64,000 nucleotides of DNA from Diplolepis rosae (taxonomy: Eukaryota > Arthropoda > Insecta > Hymenoptera > Diplolepididae): assembly GCA_030998225.1 (NCBI GenBank), contig JAPYXD010000734.1, positions 248,001 through 312,000 of the forward strand, given 5' to 3'. Each line of letters opens with the position of its first letter. Position 1 is the first letter of the stretch. The notes beneath the pieces are model-generated. The model had not been told where the DNA came from. It saw only the letters and a program-made list of their open reading frames with translations, and ran no database searches. Shown here piece by piece: positions 37,681 through 48,700 of this stretch. The position numbers and the translations under genes are program-made.

Positions 37681-37686
37681 TTTTGA
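37681..37686. other. Inversion junction J9 (type II, minus to plus)
   Basis: CTAGTATTTTGAGTAATG, the same as at 34330. This is the last polarity switch. Everything to the right is plus orientation. Confidence 0.92.
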
Positions 37687-39294
37687 GTAATGTTTAGTTT
37701 CGAACCTTGAAACGTAAATTCTTAATAAACTGAAAAATCGTATTTAAACTTTCGCAGGTCAAGTACGAAATTATATTGTTCGGTTTCATCTCTTCATCGT
37801 GATCTCTTCATCCGAGATGTCAAATACCAGAATAACAGTTTTTAGCTTCACGAGAAGTGAAAATATTCACATATTCTGCAATGTTTGCATATTGTCTAGT
37901 GTGGAACATAAAAAAATGACATATGTCAAAAACCTAAAATTCGTATCCGCATTTTCGTATGTTAAACAAAAAGTTTTATTGTTCGCTTTCATCCTTTTAT
38001 GCTATATTGAATAGTGTATTATCTAAAATTTCGAATATACAAATAAACTGTTTTTAGCATCACGAGAAGTGAAAATATTGACATATTATGCAATTTTTGC
38101 ATATTGTCTAGTGTCGAACCTAAAAAAGTGAATTATGTCAAAAACCGAAAAATCGAGTTTAAAAAGAGAGAAAAAATACGAGAAGTAAAAATGATCACAT
38201 AACTACGCAAAGTTTGAGTAATGTTTAGTTTCGAACCTTGAAACGTGAATTCTTAATAAACTGAAAACTCGTATTTAAACTTTCGTAAGTTAAGCACGAA
38301 GAAATATTGTTCGGTTTCTCCTTTTCATGCTATATTGAATTGTCTATTATCGAAGTTGCCAAATATGCGAATAACTGTTTTTAGCATCACGAAAAGTAAA
38401 AATGATCACATACTACGCAATGTTTGAGTAATGTTTAGTTTCGAACCTTGAGACGTGAATGCTTAATAAACTGAAAAATCGTATTTACACTTTCGTAGGT
38501 CAAGTACGAAGTTATATTATTCGGTTTCATCTCTTCATGCTATATTGAATAGTGTATTATCTAAAATATCGAATATGCGAATAACTGTTTTTAGAATCAC
38601 GAGAAGTAAAAATATTACATACTACGCAACGTTTGAGTAATTTTTTAGTTTCGAACCTTGAAACGTGCATGCTTGATAATCTTAAAAATCGTATTGGCAC
38701 TTTCGTAGGTTTAGTACGAAGTTATATTGTTCGGTTTCATCTCTTCAAGCTATATTGAATCCTGTATTATCGAAGATGTCAAATACCAGAATAACAGTTT
38801 TTGGCTTCACGAGAAGTGAAAATATTCACATATTCTGCAATGTTTGCATATTGTCTAGTGTCGAACCTAAAAAAGTGAAATATGTCAAAAACCTAAAAAT
38901 CGTTTCCGCATTTTCGTATGTTAAACAAAACGTTTTATTGTTCGCTGTCTTCGTTTTTTTCTGTATTGAATCGGTAATCATCTAAAATATCAAATATGCG
39001 AATAACTGTTTTTAGCATCACGAGAAATAAAAATGTTCACATACTACGCTATGTTTGTTATTGTCTAGTGTCGAACCTAAAAAAGTGAATTATGTCAAAA
39101 ACCTAAAAATCGTCTCCGCATTTTCGTATGTTAAACAAAAAGTTTTATTGTTCGCTTTCATATTTTTATGCTATATTGACTAGTGTATTATCTAAAATAT
39201 CGAATATGCGAAATACTGTTTTTAGAATCACGAGAAGTAAAAATATCAGATACTAAGCAATGTTTGAGTAATGTTTAGTTTCGAACCTTGAAAC
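37687..39294 (+). repeat. Satellite, plus orientation, arm after inversion 2 copy b
   Basis: It matches 34.33 kb onwards at an offset of about 3,352 until about 38.52 kb, where this copy retains CATCTCTTCATGC and the other has lost it. Monomers after that resemble 18.7-18.85 kb (TACATACTACGCAACG, CTTGATAATCTT), and then 3.2-3.5 kb with the TTGACTAG variant at 39.18 kb. Confidence 0.88.
37789..38179 (+). repeat. Composite variant block, copy 7
   Basis: 366-bp marker spacing, the partner of the 34437 copy. Confidence 0.9.
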
Positions 39295-40769
39295 GTGCAT
39301 GCTTAATAAACTGAAAACTCGTATTTACACTTTCGTAGGTTAAGCACGAAGTAATATTGTTTGGTTTCATCTCTTCAAGCTATATTGTATCCTGTATTAT
39401 CGAAGATGTCAAATACCAGAATTACAGTTTTTAGATTCACGAGAAGTGAATATATTCACATATTATGCAATGTTTGCATATTTTCTAGTGTCGAACCTAC
39501 AAAAGTGAATTATGTCAAAAACCTAAAAATCGTCTCCGCATTTTCGTATGTTAAATAAAACAGTTTTATTGTTTGCTTTCATCGTTTTTTGCTATATTGA
39601 ATCGTTTATTATCTAAAATATCAAATATGCGAATAACTGTTTTTAGCATCACGAGAAGTGAAAATATTCACATATTATGCAATTTTTGCATATTTTCTAG
39701 TGTCGAACCTACAAAAGTGAATTATGTCAAAAACCTCAAAATCGTATCCGCATTTTCGTATGTTAAATAAAAAGTTTTATTGTTCGCTGTCTTCGTTTTT
39801 TTCTGTATTGAATCGTTAATCATCTAAAATTTCATATATGCGAATAACTGTTTTTAGCATCACGAGAAATAAAAATGTTCACTTTCTACGCTATGTTTGT
39901 TATTGTCTAGTGTCGAACCTAAAAAAGTGAATTATGTCAAAAACCTAAAAATCGTCTCCGCATTTTCGTATGTTAAACAAAAAGTTCTATTGTTCGCTTA
40001 CATAATTTTATGATATATTGAATAGTGTATTATCTAAAATATCAAATATGCGAATAACTGTTTTTAGCATCACGAGAAGTGAAAATATTCACATATTATG
40101 CAATTTTTGCATATTTTCTAGTGTCGAACCTACAAAAGTGAATTATGTCAAAAACCTCAAAATCGTATCCGCATTTTCGTATGCTAAATAAAAAGTTTTA
40201 TTGTTCGCTTTCATCCTTTTATGCTATATTAAATCGTGTATTATCAAAAATATCAAATACCAGAATAACAGTTTTTGACTTCACGAGAAGTGAAAATATT
40301 CACATATTATGCAATGTTTGCATATTTTCTAGTGTCGAACCTACAAAAGTGAATTATGTCAAAAACCTAAAAATCTTATCCGCATTTTCGTATGTTAAAT
40401 AAAAAGTTTTATTGTTCGCTTTCAATCTTTTATGCTATATTGAATGGTGTATTATCAAAAATATCAAATACCAGAATAACTATTTTTAGCATCACGAGAA
40501 GTAAAAATGTTCACATACGACGCTATGTTTGCATATTGTCTAGTGTCGAACCTAAAAAAGTGAATTATGTCAAAAACCTAAAAATCGTATCCGCATTTTC
40601 GTATGTTAAACAAAAAGTTTTATTGTTCGCTTTCATATTTTTATGCTATATTGAATAGTGTATTATCTAAAATATCGAATATGCGAAATACTGTTTTTAG
40701 AATCACGAGAAGTAAAAATATCAGATACTAAGCAATGTTTGAGTAATGTTTAGTTTCGAACCTTGAAAC
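39295..40769 (+). repeat. A-type homotypic run: B followed by six A monomers
   Basis: Monomer starts lie at 39295 (B), 39505, 39717, 39927, 40138, 40349 and 40560 (A), with the next B at 40770. It corresponds to the pentamer at 3532-4585 with about 422 bp (two monomers) added. The offset is 35,763 at its left and 36,185 at its right, so the pentamer grew by one two-monomer step. Confidence 0.87.
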
Positions 40770-41260
40770 GTGCTTGCTTAATAAACTGAAAACTCGTATT
40801 TACACTTTCGTAGGTTAAGCACGAAGTTATATTGTTCGGTTTCATCTCTTCAAGCTATATTGTATCCTGTATTATCGAAGATGTCAATTACTAGAATAAC
40901 AGTTTTTAGCTTCACGAGAAGTGATAATATTCACATATTCTGCAATGTTTGCATATTGTCTAGTGTCGAACCTAAAAAAGTGAATTATGTCAAAAACCTA
41001 AAAATCGTATCAGCATTTTCGTATGTTAAACAAAAAGTTTTATTGTTCGCTGTCTTCGTTTTTTTTTGTATCGTGTATTATCAAAAATATCAAATATGCG
41101 AATAACTGTTCTTAGCATCACGAGAAGTAAAAATGATCACATGCTACGCAATGTTTGAGTAATGTTTAGTTTCGAACCTTGAAACGTAAATTCTTAATAA
41201 ACTGAAAAATCGTATTTACACTTTCGCAGGTCAAGTACGAAGTTATATTGTTCGGTTACA

Positions 41261-41651
41261 TCTCTTCATCGTGATCTCTTCATCCGAGATGTCAAATACC
41301 AGAATAACAGTTTTTAGCTTCACGAGAAGTGAAAATATTCACATATTCTGCAATGTTTGCATATTGTCTAGTGTGGAACATAAAAAAATGACATATGTCA
41401 AAAACCTAAAATTCGTATCCGCATTTTCTTATGTTAAACAAAAAGTTTTATTGTTCGCTTTCATCCTTTTATGCTATATTGAATAGTGTATTATCTAAAA
41501 TTTCGAATATACAAATAAACTGTTTTTAGCATCACGAGAAGTGAAAATATACACATATTATGCAATTTTTGAATATTGTCTAGAGTCGAACCTAAAAAAG
41601 TGAATTATGTCAAAAACCGAAAAATCGAGTTTAAAAAGAGAGAAAAAATAC
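41261..41651 (+). repeat. Composite variant block, copy 8
   Basis: 366-bp marker spacing and the CATTTTCTTATG change. It is followed by GATGCTTGAAACGTTTTGATGC, an aberrant B start shared only with the block at 5077. The 5.1-5.6 and 41.3-41.8 kb stretches are therefore each other's closest relatives. Confidence 0.9.
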
Positions 41652-43518
41652 GAGAAGTAAAAATGATCACATAACTACGCAAAGTTTGAGTAATGTTTAG
41701 TTTCGATGCTTGAAACGTTTTGATGCTTAATAAACTGAAAACTCGTATTTACACTTTCGTAGGTTAAGCACGAAGTAATAGTGTTCGGTTTCTCCTTTTT
41801 ATGCTATATTGAATTGTCTATTATCGAAGTGGCCAAATATGCGAATAACTGTGTTTAGCATCACGTTAAGTAAAAATGTTCACATACTACGCAATGTTTG
41901 AGTAATGTTTAGTTTCGAACCTTGAGACGTGAATGCTTAATAAACTGAAAAATCGTATTTACACTTTCGTAGGCCAAGTACGAAGTTATATTGTTCGGTT
42001 TCATCTCTTCATGCTATATTGAATAGTGTATTATCTAAAATATCGAATATGCGAATAACTGTTTTTAGAATCACGAGAAGTAAAAATATCATATACTACG
42101 CAACGTTTGAGTAATTTTTAGTTTCGAACCTTGAAACGTGCATGCTTAATAAACTGAAAAATCGTATTTACACTTTCGTAGGTCAAGTACGAAGTTATAT
42201 TGTTCGGTTTCATCTCTTCAAGCTATATTGTATCGTGTATTACGAAGATGTCAAATACCAGAATAACAGTTTTTAGCGTCACGAGAAGTGAAAATATTCA
42301 CATATTCTGCAATGTTTGCATATTATCTAGTGTCGAACCTAAAAAAGTGAATTATGTCAAAAGCATAAAAATCGTATCCACATTTTCGTATGTTAAATAA
42401 AAAGTTTTATTGTTCGCTGTCTTCGTTTTTTTTCCGTATTGAATCGTTAATCATCTAAAATATCAAATATGCGAAAAACTGTGGAATGTTAAATAAAAAG
42501 TTTTATTGTTCGCTTTCATCTTTTTATGCTATATTGAATGGTGTATTATCAAAAATATCAAATATACGAATAAGTGTTTTTAGCATCACGAGAAGTAAAA
42601 ATGTTCACATGCTACGCAATGTTTGAGTAATGTTTAGTTTCGAACCTTGAAACGTAAATTCTTAATAAACTGAAAAATCGTATTTACACTTTCGTAGGTC
42701 AAGTACGAAATTATATTGTAAATGTGTATTATCAGAGATGTCAATTACCAGAATAACAGTTTTTAGCTTCACGAGAAGTGATAATATTCACATATTCTGC
42801 AATGTTTGCATATTGTCTAGTGTCGAACCTAAAAAAGTGAATTATGTCAAAAACCTAAAAATCGTATCAGCATTTTCGTATGTTAAACAAAAAGTTTTAT
42901 TGTTCGCTGTCTTCGTTTTTTTTTGTATCGTGTATTATCAAAAATATCAAATATGCGAATAACTGTTTTTAGCATCACGAGAAGTAAAAATGATCACATG
43001 CTACTCAATGTTTGAGTAATTTTTAGTTTCGAACCTTGCAACGTGCATGCTTAAAAAACTGAAAAATCATATTTAAACTTCCGTAGGTTAAGCACGAAGT
43101 AGTACTGTTCGGTTTCTCCTTTTCATGCTATATTGAATTGTGTATTATCGAAGTTGCCAAATATGAGAATAACAGTTTTTAGCTTCGCGAGAAGTAAAAA
43201 TATTCACATATTCTGCAATGTTTGCATATTATCTAGTGTCGAACCTAAAAAAGTGAATTATGTCAAAAACATAAAAATCGTATCCACATTTTCGTATGTT
43301 AAATTTCTTCGTTTTTTTCTGTATTGAATCGTTAATCATCTAAAATATCAAATATGCAAATAACTGTTTTTAGCATCACGAGAAGTAAAAATGTTCACAT
43401 GCTACGCAATGTTTGAGTAATGTTTAGTTTCGAACCTTGAAACGTAAATTCTTAATAAACTGAAAAATCGTATTTACACTTTCGCAGGTCAAGTACGAAG
43501 TTATATTGTTCGGTTTCA

Positions 43519-43549
43519 TCTCTTCATCGTGATCTCTTCACCCGAGATG
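43519..43549 (+). repeat. TCTCTTCATC direct-duplication variant, last copy
   Basis: One base differs (TCACCCGAG for TCATCCGAG). It is unpaired, because the array breaks into a different subfamily about 230 bp further on. No copy exists to the right of this point. Confidence 0.9.
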
Positions 43550-43777
43550 TCAAATACCAGAATAACAGTTTTTAGCTTCACGAGAAGTGAAAATATTCAC
43601 ATATTCTGCAATGTTTGCATATTGTCTAGTGTGGAACATAAAAAAATGACATATGTCAAAAAACCTAAAATTCGTATCCGCATTTTCGTATGTTAAACAA
43701 AAAGTTTTATTGTTCGCTTTCATCCTTTTATGCTATATTGAATAGTGTATTATCTAAAATTTCGAATATACAAATAA

Positions 43778-43788
43778 ACTGTTATGCA
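43778..43788. other. Boundary between satellite subfamily domains
   Basis: ATACAAATAAACTGTT, typical of the variant superblock, joins directly to ATGCAATGTTTGCATATTTCC. The normal TTTAGCATCACGAGAAG-containing stretch is missing. To the right the diagnostic states are TTTCCTAGTGTC, GTGAATTAGGTC and TTGTCCGC. They do not occur as a set to the left. Confidence 0.8.
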
Positions 43789-44843
43789 ATGTTTGCATAT
43801 TTCCTAGTGTCGAACCTACAAAAGTGAATTAGGTCAAAAACCTGAAAATCGTATCCGCATTTTCGTATGTTAAATAAAAAGTTTTATTGTTCGCTTTCAT
43901 CAATATCAAATATACGAATAACTGTTTTTAGAATCACGAGAAGTAAAAATGATCACATACTACGCAATGTTTGAGTAATTTTTAGTTTCGAACCTTGAAA
44001 CGTGCATGCTTAATAATCTTAAAAATCGTATTTACACTTTCGTAGGTTTAGTACGAAGTTATATTGTTCGATTTCATCTCTTCAAGCTATATTGTATCCT
44101 GTATTATCGAAGATGTCAAATACCAGAATAACAGTTTTTAGCTTCACTAGAAGTGGAAATATTCACATATTATGCAATGTTTGCATATTTTCTAGTGACG
44201 AACCTACAAAAGTGAATTAGGTCAAAAACCTAAAAATCGTATCCGCATTTTAGTATGTTAAAAAAAAAGTTTTGTAGTTCGCTTTCATCCTTCTTTGCTA
44301 TATTGAATCGTGTATTATCAGAGATGTCAAATACCAGAATAACAGTTTTTAGCTTCACGAGAAGTAAAAATGATCACATACTACGCAATGTTTGAGTAAT
44401 CTTTAGTTTCGAACCTTGAAACGTGCATGCTTAATAATCTTAAAAATCGTATTTACACTTTCGTATGTTTAGTACGAAGTTATATTGTTCGGTTTCATCT
44501 CTTCAAGCTATATTGAATCGTGTATTATCGAAGATGCCAAATACCAGAATAACAGTTTTTAGGTTCACGAGAAGTGAAAATATTCACATATTCTGCAATT
44601 TTTGCATATTGTCTAGTGTCGAATGTTAAAATGTGAATTATGTCAAAAACCGAAAAATCGTATCCGCATTTTCGTATGTTAAACAAAAAGTTTTATTGTT
44701 CGCTTTCATACTTTCATGCTATATTGAATAGTGTATTATCTAAAATATCGAATATGCGAATAACTGTTTTTAGAATCACGAGAAGTAAAAATGATCACAT
44801 ACTAAGCAATGTTTGAGTAATGTTTAGTTTCGAACCTTGAAAC

Positions 44844-45790
44844 GTGCATGCTTAATAAACTGAAAACTCGTATTTACACTTTCGTAGGTTAAGCACGAAG
44901 TAATATTGTTTGGTTTCATCTCTTCAAGCTATATTGTATCCTGTATTATCGAAGATGTCAAATACCAGAATAACAGTTTTTAGCTTCACGAGAAGTGAAT
45001 ATATTCACATATTATGCAATGTTTGCATATTATCTAGTGTCGAACCTAAAAAAGTGAAATATGTCAAAAACCTAAAAATCGTCTCCGCATTTTCGTATGT
45101 AAAATAAAACGTTTTATTGTTCGCTTTCATCCTTTTATGCCATATTGAATGGTGTATTATCAAAAATATCAAATACCAGAATAACAGTTTTGATCTTCAC
45201 GAGAAGTGAAAATATTCACATATTATGCAATGTTTGCATATTTTCTAGTGTCGAACCTAAAAAAGTGAATTATGTCAAAAACCTAAAAATCGTATCAGCA
45301 TTTTCGTATATTAAATAAAAAGTTTTATTGTTCGCTTTCATCCTTTTATGCTATATTGAATGGTGGATTATCAAAAATATCAAATACCAGAATAACAGTT
45401 TTTAGCTTCACGAGAAGTGAAAATATTCACATATTATGCAATGTTTGCATATTTTCTAGTGTCGAGCCTACAAAAGTGAATTATGTCAAAAACCTAAAAA
45501 TCGTATCCGCATTTTCGTATGTTAAATAAAAAATTTTATTGTTCGCTTTCAATCTTTTATGCTATATTGAATGGTGTATTATCAAAAATATCAAATACCA
45601 GAATAACTATTTTTAGCATCACGAGAAGTAAAAATGTTCACATACGACGCTATGTTTGTTATTGTCTAGTGTCGAACCTAAAAAAAGTGAATTATGTCAA
45701 AATCCTAAAAATCGTATCCGCATTTTCATGTGTTAATTAAAAAGTTTTATTGTTCGCTTTCATCCTTTTATGCTATATTGAAAAATATCA
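44844..45790 (+). repeat. A-run island 1 (B-A-A-A-A type)
   Basis: Starts at 44844 (B), 45054, 45265, 45476 and 45688 (A). It ends in a shortened copy with CATGTGTTAATTAAAAAG and TATTGAAAAATATC. It is the same architecture as 3532-4585, embedded in the dimer domain. Confidence 0.85.
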
Positions 45791-48700
45791 AATATGCGAA
45801 TAACTGTTTTTAGCATCACGAGTAGTAAAAATGATCACATACTACGCAATGTTTGAGTCATGTTTAGTTTCGAACCTTGAGACGTGAATGCTTAATAAAC
45901 TGAAAAATCGTATTTACAATTTCGTAGGTCAAGTACGAAGTTATATTGTTCGGTTTCATCTCTTCATGCTATATTGAATAGTGTATTATCTAAAATATCG
46001 AATATGCGAATAACTGTTTTTAGAATCACGAGAAGTAAAAATATCACATACTACGCAACGTTTGAGTAATTTTTAGTTTCGAACCTTGAAACGTGCATGC
46101 TTGATAATCTTAAAAATCGTATTTACACTTTCGTAGGTTTAGTACGAAGTTATATTGTTCGATTTCATCTCTTCAAGCTATATTGTATCCTGTATTATCG
46201 AAGATGTCAAATACCAGAATAACAGTTTTTAGCTTCACTAGAAGTGGAAATATTCACATATTATGCAATGTTTGCATATTTTCTAATGTTGAACCTACAA
46301 AAGTGAATTAGGTCAAAAACCTAAAAATCGTATCCGCATTTTGGTATGTTAAACAAAAAGTTTTATTGTCCGCTTTCATCCTTTTATGCTATATTGAATC
46401 GTGTATTATCAAAAATATCAAATATGCGAATAACTGTTTTTAGCATCACGAAAAGTAAAAATGATCACATACTACGCAATGTTTGAGTAATGTTTAGTTT
46501 CGAACCTTGAAACGTGCATGCTTAATAATCTTAAAAATCGTATTTACACTTTCGTAGGTTTAGTACGAAGTTATATTGTTCGGTTTCATCTCTTCAAGCT
46601 ATATTGTATCCTGTATTATCGAAGATGTCAAATACCAGAATAACAGTTTTTAGCTTCACTAGAAGTGGAAATATTCACAGATTATGCAATGTTTGCATAT
46701 TTCCTAGTGTCGAACCTACAAAAGTGAATTAGGTCAAAAACCTGAAAATCGTATCCGCATTTTCCTATGTTAAATAAAAAGTTTTATTGTTCGCTTTCAT
46801 CAATATCAAATATACGAATAACTGTTTTTAGCATCACGAGAAGTAAAAATGATCACATACTACGCAATGTTTGAGTAATTTTTAGTTTCGAACCTTGAAA
46901 CGTGCATGCTTAATAATCTTAAAAATCGTATTTACACTTTCGTAGGTTTAGTACGAAGTTATATTGTTCGGTTTCATCTCTTCAAGCTATATTGTATCCT
47001 GTATTATCGAAGATGTCAAATACCAGAATAACAGTTTTTGGCTTCACGAGAAGTGAGCATATTCACATATTATGCAATGTTTGCATATTTCCTAGTGTCG
47101 AACCTACAAAAGTGAATTAGGTCAAAAACCTAAAAATCGTATCCGCATTTTTGTATGTTAAACAAAAAGTTTTATTGTCCGCTTTCATCCTTCTTTGCTA
47201 TATTGAATCGTGTATTATCAAAAATATCAAATATGCGAATAACTATTTTTAGCTTCACGAGAAGTAAAAATGATCACATACTACGCAATGTTTGAGTAAT
47301 GTTTAGTTTCGAACCATGAAACGTGCATGCCTAATAAACTGAAAAATCGTAATTACACTTTCGTAGGTTAAGCAAGAAGTAATATTGTTCGGTTTCATCT
47401 CTTCAAGCTATATTGAATCGTGAATTATCGAAGATGCCAAATACCAGAATAACAGTTTTTAGGTTCACGAGAAGTGAAAATATTCACATATTATGCAATT
47501 TTTGCATATTGTCTAGTGTCGAACCTAAAAAAGTGAAATATGTCAAAAACCTAAAAATCGTATCCGCATTTTCGTATGCTAAACAAAAAGTTTTATTGTT
47601 CGCTTTCATCCTTTTATGCTATATTGAATAGTGTATTATCTAAAATATCGAATATACGAATAAACTGTTTTTAGCATCACGAGAAGTAAAAATATCAGAT
47701 ACTAAGCAATGTTTGAGTAATGTTTAGTTTCGAACCTTGAAACGTGCTTGCTTAATAAACTGAAAACTCGTATTTACACTTTCGTAGGTTAAGCACGCAG
47801 TTATATTGTTCGGTTTCATCTCTTCAAGCTATATTGTATCCTGTATTATCGAAGATGTCAAATACTAGAATAACAGTTTTTAGCTTCACGAGAAATGAAT
47901 ATATTCACATATTATGCAAATGTTTGCATATTGTCTAGTGTCGAGCCTAAAAAAGTGAATTATGTCAAAAACCGAAAAATCGTATCCGCATTTTCGTATG
48001 TTAAATAAAAAGTTTTATTGTTCGCTTTCATACTTTCATGCTATATTGAATAGTGTATTATCTAAAATATCGAATTTGCGAAATACTTTTTTTAGAATCA
48101 CGAGAAGTAAAAATATCACATACTACGCACCGTTTGAGTAATTTTTAGTTTCGAACCTTGAAACGTGCATGCTTGATAATCTTAAAAATCGTATTTGCAC
48201 TTTCGTAGGTTTAGTACGAAGTTATATTGTTCGTTTTCATCTCTTGAAGCTATATTGTATCGTGGATTATAGTAGATGCGAAATAGCAGTATAACAGTTT
48301 TTAGGTTCACGAGAAGTGAAAATATTCACATATTATGCAATTTTTGCATATTGTCTAGTGTCGAACCTAAAAAAGTGAAATATGTCAAAAACCTAAAAAT
48401 CGTATCCGCATTTTCGTATGTTAAACAAAAAGTTCTATTGTTCGCTTTCATCCTTTTATGATATATTAAAAAGTGTATTATAAAAAATATAAAATATACG
48501 AATAAACTGTTTTTAGCATCACGAGAAGTAAAAATATCAGATACTAAGCAATGTTTGAGTAATGTTTAGTTTCGAACCTTGAAACGTGCTTGCTTAATAA
48601 ACTGAAAACTCGTATTTACACTTTCGTAGGTTAAGCACGAAGTTATATTGTTCGGTTTCATCTCTTCAAGCTATATTGTATCCTGTATTATCGAAGATGT

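Larger units (their letters stand above)
35617..37682 (-). repeat. Satellite segment 9, minus orientation (inversion 2, copy b)
   Basis: About 2.07 kb, the tandem copy of 31431-34331 but 835 bp shorter. The loss is close to two A/B dimers, as expected of unequal exchange in register. It carries its own TCTCTTCATC variant (35889) and truncated monomer (37116). Near 36.5 kb a local scar reads AATAAGCTATTATTCAAGC. Confidence 0.92.
40770..43781 (+). repeat. Satellite, plus orientation, third copy of the variant superblock
   Basis: Parallels 25.1-27.7 kb at offsets of 15,596 (left), 15,807 (near 42.2 kb) and 16,082 (near 43.1 kb), so whole-monomer-scale indels accumulated. It holds the T-tract forms (41.05, 42.42, 42.91 kb), a composite block, the TATATTGTAAATGTG join (42.72 kb, shared with 6.65 kb) and TTAAATTTCTTCG (43.30 kb). 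Confidence 0.87.

Noticed and set aside
4860..43330. T-tract forms (CTGTCTTCGTTTTTTT) as transcription terminators or pol III stops
   Set aside because: They are recurrent monomer variants without an upstream gene or stem. Copies lie near 4.87, 6.23, 6.83, 17.2, 18.0, 25.5, 26.6, 28.3, 29.4, 38.9, 39.8, 41.1, 42.4 and 42.9 kb, and inverted near 0.41, 10.1, 13.3, 32.2, 33.4 and 36.3 kb.
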